From JBDRCU01 sp043821485 (GTDB lineage Bacteria; Patescibacteriota; Minisyncoccia; 2-02-FULL-40-12; IGHO2-01-FULL-4-A): DNA of 14,293 nt. Under the pieces are notes generated by a model, which worked only from the letters and a program-made list of their open reading frames with translations, did not search any database and was not told the DNA's origin. The position numbers and the translations under genes were made by a program. The stretch is from NCBI GenBank assembly GCA_043821485.1, contig JBDRCU010000062.1, positions 1 through 14,293 of the forward strand. The letters are read 5' to 3'. Positions within the stretch are counted from its first letter, which is position 1. Each line of letters starts with the position of its first letter. This document shows positions 12,774 through 14,293 of the stretch, in pieces.

Positions 12774-13931
12774 CTATAAGGGCTCTTGTTGATCATCTTC
12801 GACGATAAATCTGGCACGTTCTAAAAGCTCATCAAATGTTATTATCTCGATACCATGTAGAGAATTTCTAAATCTCTGAAAAGTCTCCCACCTACTCCTA
12901 TCGTTCATAAGTTCTTCTAATGAACCTACTATTACTATGCCTTTGGGGCGAACTGTATATATGGATTTTTTTTCTAACTTATCTTTATTCTGAGTAGTCT
13001 CTGACCCTTGCTTTTCCCATATATGTATATTTGCCTGTATTTGAGAGACGGCATCTGTGAGGTCTTTCGATAAACTCCAAGCTCCATTTCTAATTTCTTT
13101 ACTGCCGGTAAGTAATTTAGTAGCAGGCGTTTTAATTTCTACTAGAGCAGTGAAGTGAAGGACTCCCGATGTGCGCATTAAATAGTCTCCCTTTTGTCCA
13201 CCTCTTCCATCATAGCTAACGCCTCCATAAACCGGCTGTGCTTGCTCCTCTTTGAGGATTATATAATTAAGACCGTATCCGAATATCCATTTATTTTTCT
13301 CGAAGAAACTTTGCCACCAGCTTTCACTATCAGAATTTTCCTTAAGAGATGCCTGAAAATCATTTAGTTTGTTTTCCCTGTTCAAAATAGCGTTTACATC
13401 GACTCTTGTAAGAGTTAAATCGGGTGTAGACGCAAGTTTTTTAATAATACTTATGATGCTCTCGCTATCTCGTGTCTTCAAAGCTGAGATTATTTCATCT
13501 TCGTCCTTAGAGATCAACGAGAATTTCTCCTCAGGAAGATCGATCTCCCTGAGAGTTTGCAAAAAATTAATTAGTTTCCACAGGTTCTCGTGACAGTCAT
13601 CTAAACTGACATTAGCTTTTATATTGGTTGATTTTTGCTCCTCTTTTTCAACTATCTTTCTCTGCTTATCTCTGACCGAAAAAGATAAACGAGGTGTAAA
13701 TTTGTCACCCTTCTTAATTAATATAACTCTACAGATATAATCAACCTGTTGTTTAGAGTCCAAGACGAACTGCTTAATTAATCCTATCTTTTTATGGTGA
13801 AAGTAGTGAAGGTTTTCTACCCCTTCAGCTTGACCAATCTCTAGCTCAGAGAAGTTGTCCCTTCCAACTACGAAATCTTCACTCACTTTTATCCAACCAA
13901 TCTCTCTAAGAATTCGTTTACTAGCTTCCAT
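12774..13931 (-). CDS. Shedu (SduA/DUF4263)-like anti-phage nuclease
   Basis: This 385-residue protein is close to the length of known SduA proteins. The N-terminal half (1-195) is variable, beta-rich at first and then helical. The C-terminal DUF4263 nuclease starts at residues 202-220 (SESWWQSFFEKNKWIFGYG), the family's characteristic 'W...f.enpWifg' entry. It continues with GQKGDYLM (D249) and ALVEIKTP, whose E265 and K267 complete the PD-(D/E)xK site, then VSQIQANIHIWE (292-305) with the conserved glutamine region, and a GIVIVGS strand (331-337). Shedu acts as a stand-alone single-gene defence system with a DNA nuclease that degrades or nicks phage DNA. The ATG at 13931 starts MEASKR and the gene ends in TAG. 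It has boundary repeats on both sides and a possible promoter of its own. Confidence 0.82.
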   Translation of the reverse strand: MEASKRILREIGWIKVSEDFVVGRDNFSELEIGQAEGVENLHYFHHKKIGLIKQFVLDSKQQVDYICRVILIKKGDKFTPRLSFSVRDKQRKIVEKEEQKSTNIKANVSLDDCHENLWKLINFLQTLREIDLPEEKFSLISKDEDEIISALKTRDSESIISIIKKLASTPDLTLTRVDVNAILNRENKLNDFQASLKENSDSESWWQSFFEKNKWIFGYGLNYIILKEEQAQPVYGGVSYDGRGGQKGDYLMRTSGVLHFTALVEIKTPATKLLTGSKEIRNGAWSLSKDLTDAVSQIQANIHIWEKQGSETTQNKDKLEKKSIYTVRPKGIVIVGSLEELMNDRSRWETFQRFRNSLHGIEIITFDELLERARFIVEDDQQEPL

Positions 13932-13938
13932 ATCTGTA

Positions 13939-13967
13939 ATTTAATCCCTTATATATCTAATTATCAA
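13939..13967 (-). promoter_or_regulatory. Possible promoter of the Shedu-like gene
   Basis: On the minus strand TTGATA (13967-13962, 5 of 6 to the -35 consensus) is followed after 17 bases by TTAAAT (13944-13939, 4 of 6 to the -10 consensus). The ATG begins 7 bases further on, implying a very short leader. The -35 box overlaps the end of boundary repeat D, so the boundary element may bring a promoter to the module. Confidence 0.3.
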
Positions 13968-13997
13968 GCTCTTCGAGCTAGAACCAAACTGGTTTTA
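13966..13997 (-). repeat. Boundary repeat D with AACC/GGTT hairpin, copy 2
   Basis: The plus strand AGCTC-TTC-GAGCT (13967-13979) is a 5-bp hairpin with a 3-base loop, and on the minus strand it gives CTAGCTCGAAGAGC. Next to it AACCA (13982-13986) pairs with TGGTT (13990-13994). The pair of elements repeats the arrangement at 3185-3213, with 20 of 24 positions agreeing outside the loop. Confidence 0.5.
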
Positions 13998-14121
13998 TGG
14001 CGTCTGCGAACTTGATGAAATGGTTATCTATGGTGGTAGTGGAATATACCTCGAAAGAGAGGCCTGTAGGTATTACTACGCCCAACAAAATCTCAACATG
14101 TTATAGAAGCTTGAAAATCGC
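13998..14121. other. No recognisable gene
   Basis: Between boundary repeat D and the possible edge gene I see no convincing coding region. A plus-strand frame (13997-14197) opens with ATG, but its composition is unremarkable, its direction opposes all other genes and it overlaps the minus-strand frame. A short inverted repeat ATACCT (14046-14051)/AGGTAT (14068-14073) is the only structure noted. Confidence 0.4.
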
Positions 14122-14292
14122 CTATAAGACAATTTTAGGGGCTACAGAGTGGATTATCCTTCCTTGCTTGTTACGGCTTACTATAGTCCTCTCATAGCGA
14201 GGAGGAGGGAGTTTTATAACGAACGAGAAAGGTATCAATTTGGCAGAATAATCACTTGGCTCATGTCGTATAGAGTTCAAACTATACCAATT
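14122..14292 (-). CDS. Possible 3' end of a gene entering from the right edge
   Basis: A minus-strand frame is open from the right edge for 56 codons to TAG 14124-14122. The peptide is basic and proline-containing (SFVIKLPPPRYERTIVSRNK). I do not recognise it. It agrees in direction with every other gene, but length alone does not prove it, and the same frame continues with interrupted coding-like stretches to about 13981, which would suit a decayed gene. Confidence 0.25.
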   Translation of the reverse strand, partial: NWYSLNSIRHEPSDYSAKLIPFSFVIKLPPPRYERTIVSRNKQGRIIHSVAPKIVL

Positions 14293-14293
14293 G

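Noticed and set aside
13997..14197. Plus-strand ORF of 66 codons
   Set aside because: It opposes all other genes, overlaps a competing minus-strand frame and has no recognisable features.
1..14293. UGA or UAG recoding, as found in some Patescibacteria
   Set aside because: Intact genes end in TGA (hsdM, GxxExxY, membrane protein) and in TAG (Shedu-like, 3272-4015), so neither codon seems reassigned.
1..14293. CRISPR array, prophage structural genes, transposase or integrase
   Set aside because: I saw no regularly spaced repeats and no such protein motifs in any frame.

Overview
This window is a defence island. Every gene I can support lies on the minus strand, so the text below follows transcription from right to left. 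The DNA is moderately AT-rich, genes are tightly packed, and few starts have a convincing Shine-Dalgarno sequence. TGA, TAA and TAG all end genes, so the code looks standard. The HU-like protein (1034-1402) and the zinc-ribbon/HTH protein (11937-12602) resemble families I associate with Candidate Phyla Radiation (Patescibacteria) genomes. That host assignment is an inference from memory, not something the sequence proves.

Layout, right to left. 13932-14293 has no firm gene, only a possible 3' gene end coming in from the right edge. 12774-13931 encodes a Shedu (SduA/DUF4263)-like nuclease. 11937-12602 encodes the zinc-ribbon/HTH protein. 11835 down to 4074 is a compact Type I restriction-modification operon, hsdR-hsdM-hsdS, followed by a GmrSD-like DUF262/HNH gene and a GxxExxY-family PD-(D/E)xK protein. 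3272-4015 and 1619-2728 encode two unrelated proteins that each carry an R-x4-H HEPN-type motif, with a small one-helix membrane protein (2839-3108) between them. 1034-1402 is the HU/IHF-like gene, followed by a rho-independent terminator at 861-899. About 850 bases (109-951) then have no firm gene but many perfect inverted repeats. The first 36 codons of another gene occupy 1-108.

The hsd genes would make a Type I enzyme: HsdS reads two half-sites, HsdM methylates, and HsdR translocates and cuts. The DUF262 protein would add a modification-dependent or NTP-gated nuclease. Shedu and the two HEPN proteins would be further, probably independent, anti-phage or abortive-infection effectors.

The most interesting structure is between the genes. 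Each junction between the separate modules carries a degenerate short repeat, about CTAGCWCGARGRGCGTC on the minus strand, in places with a small hairpin or a 47-base longer repeat. It is absent from the one-base and overlapping junctions inside the hsd operon. The island therefore looks like modules joined at shared boundary sequences. The DUF262 gene also has an in-frame TAG at codon 9 of what appears to be its natural N-terminus.
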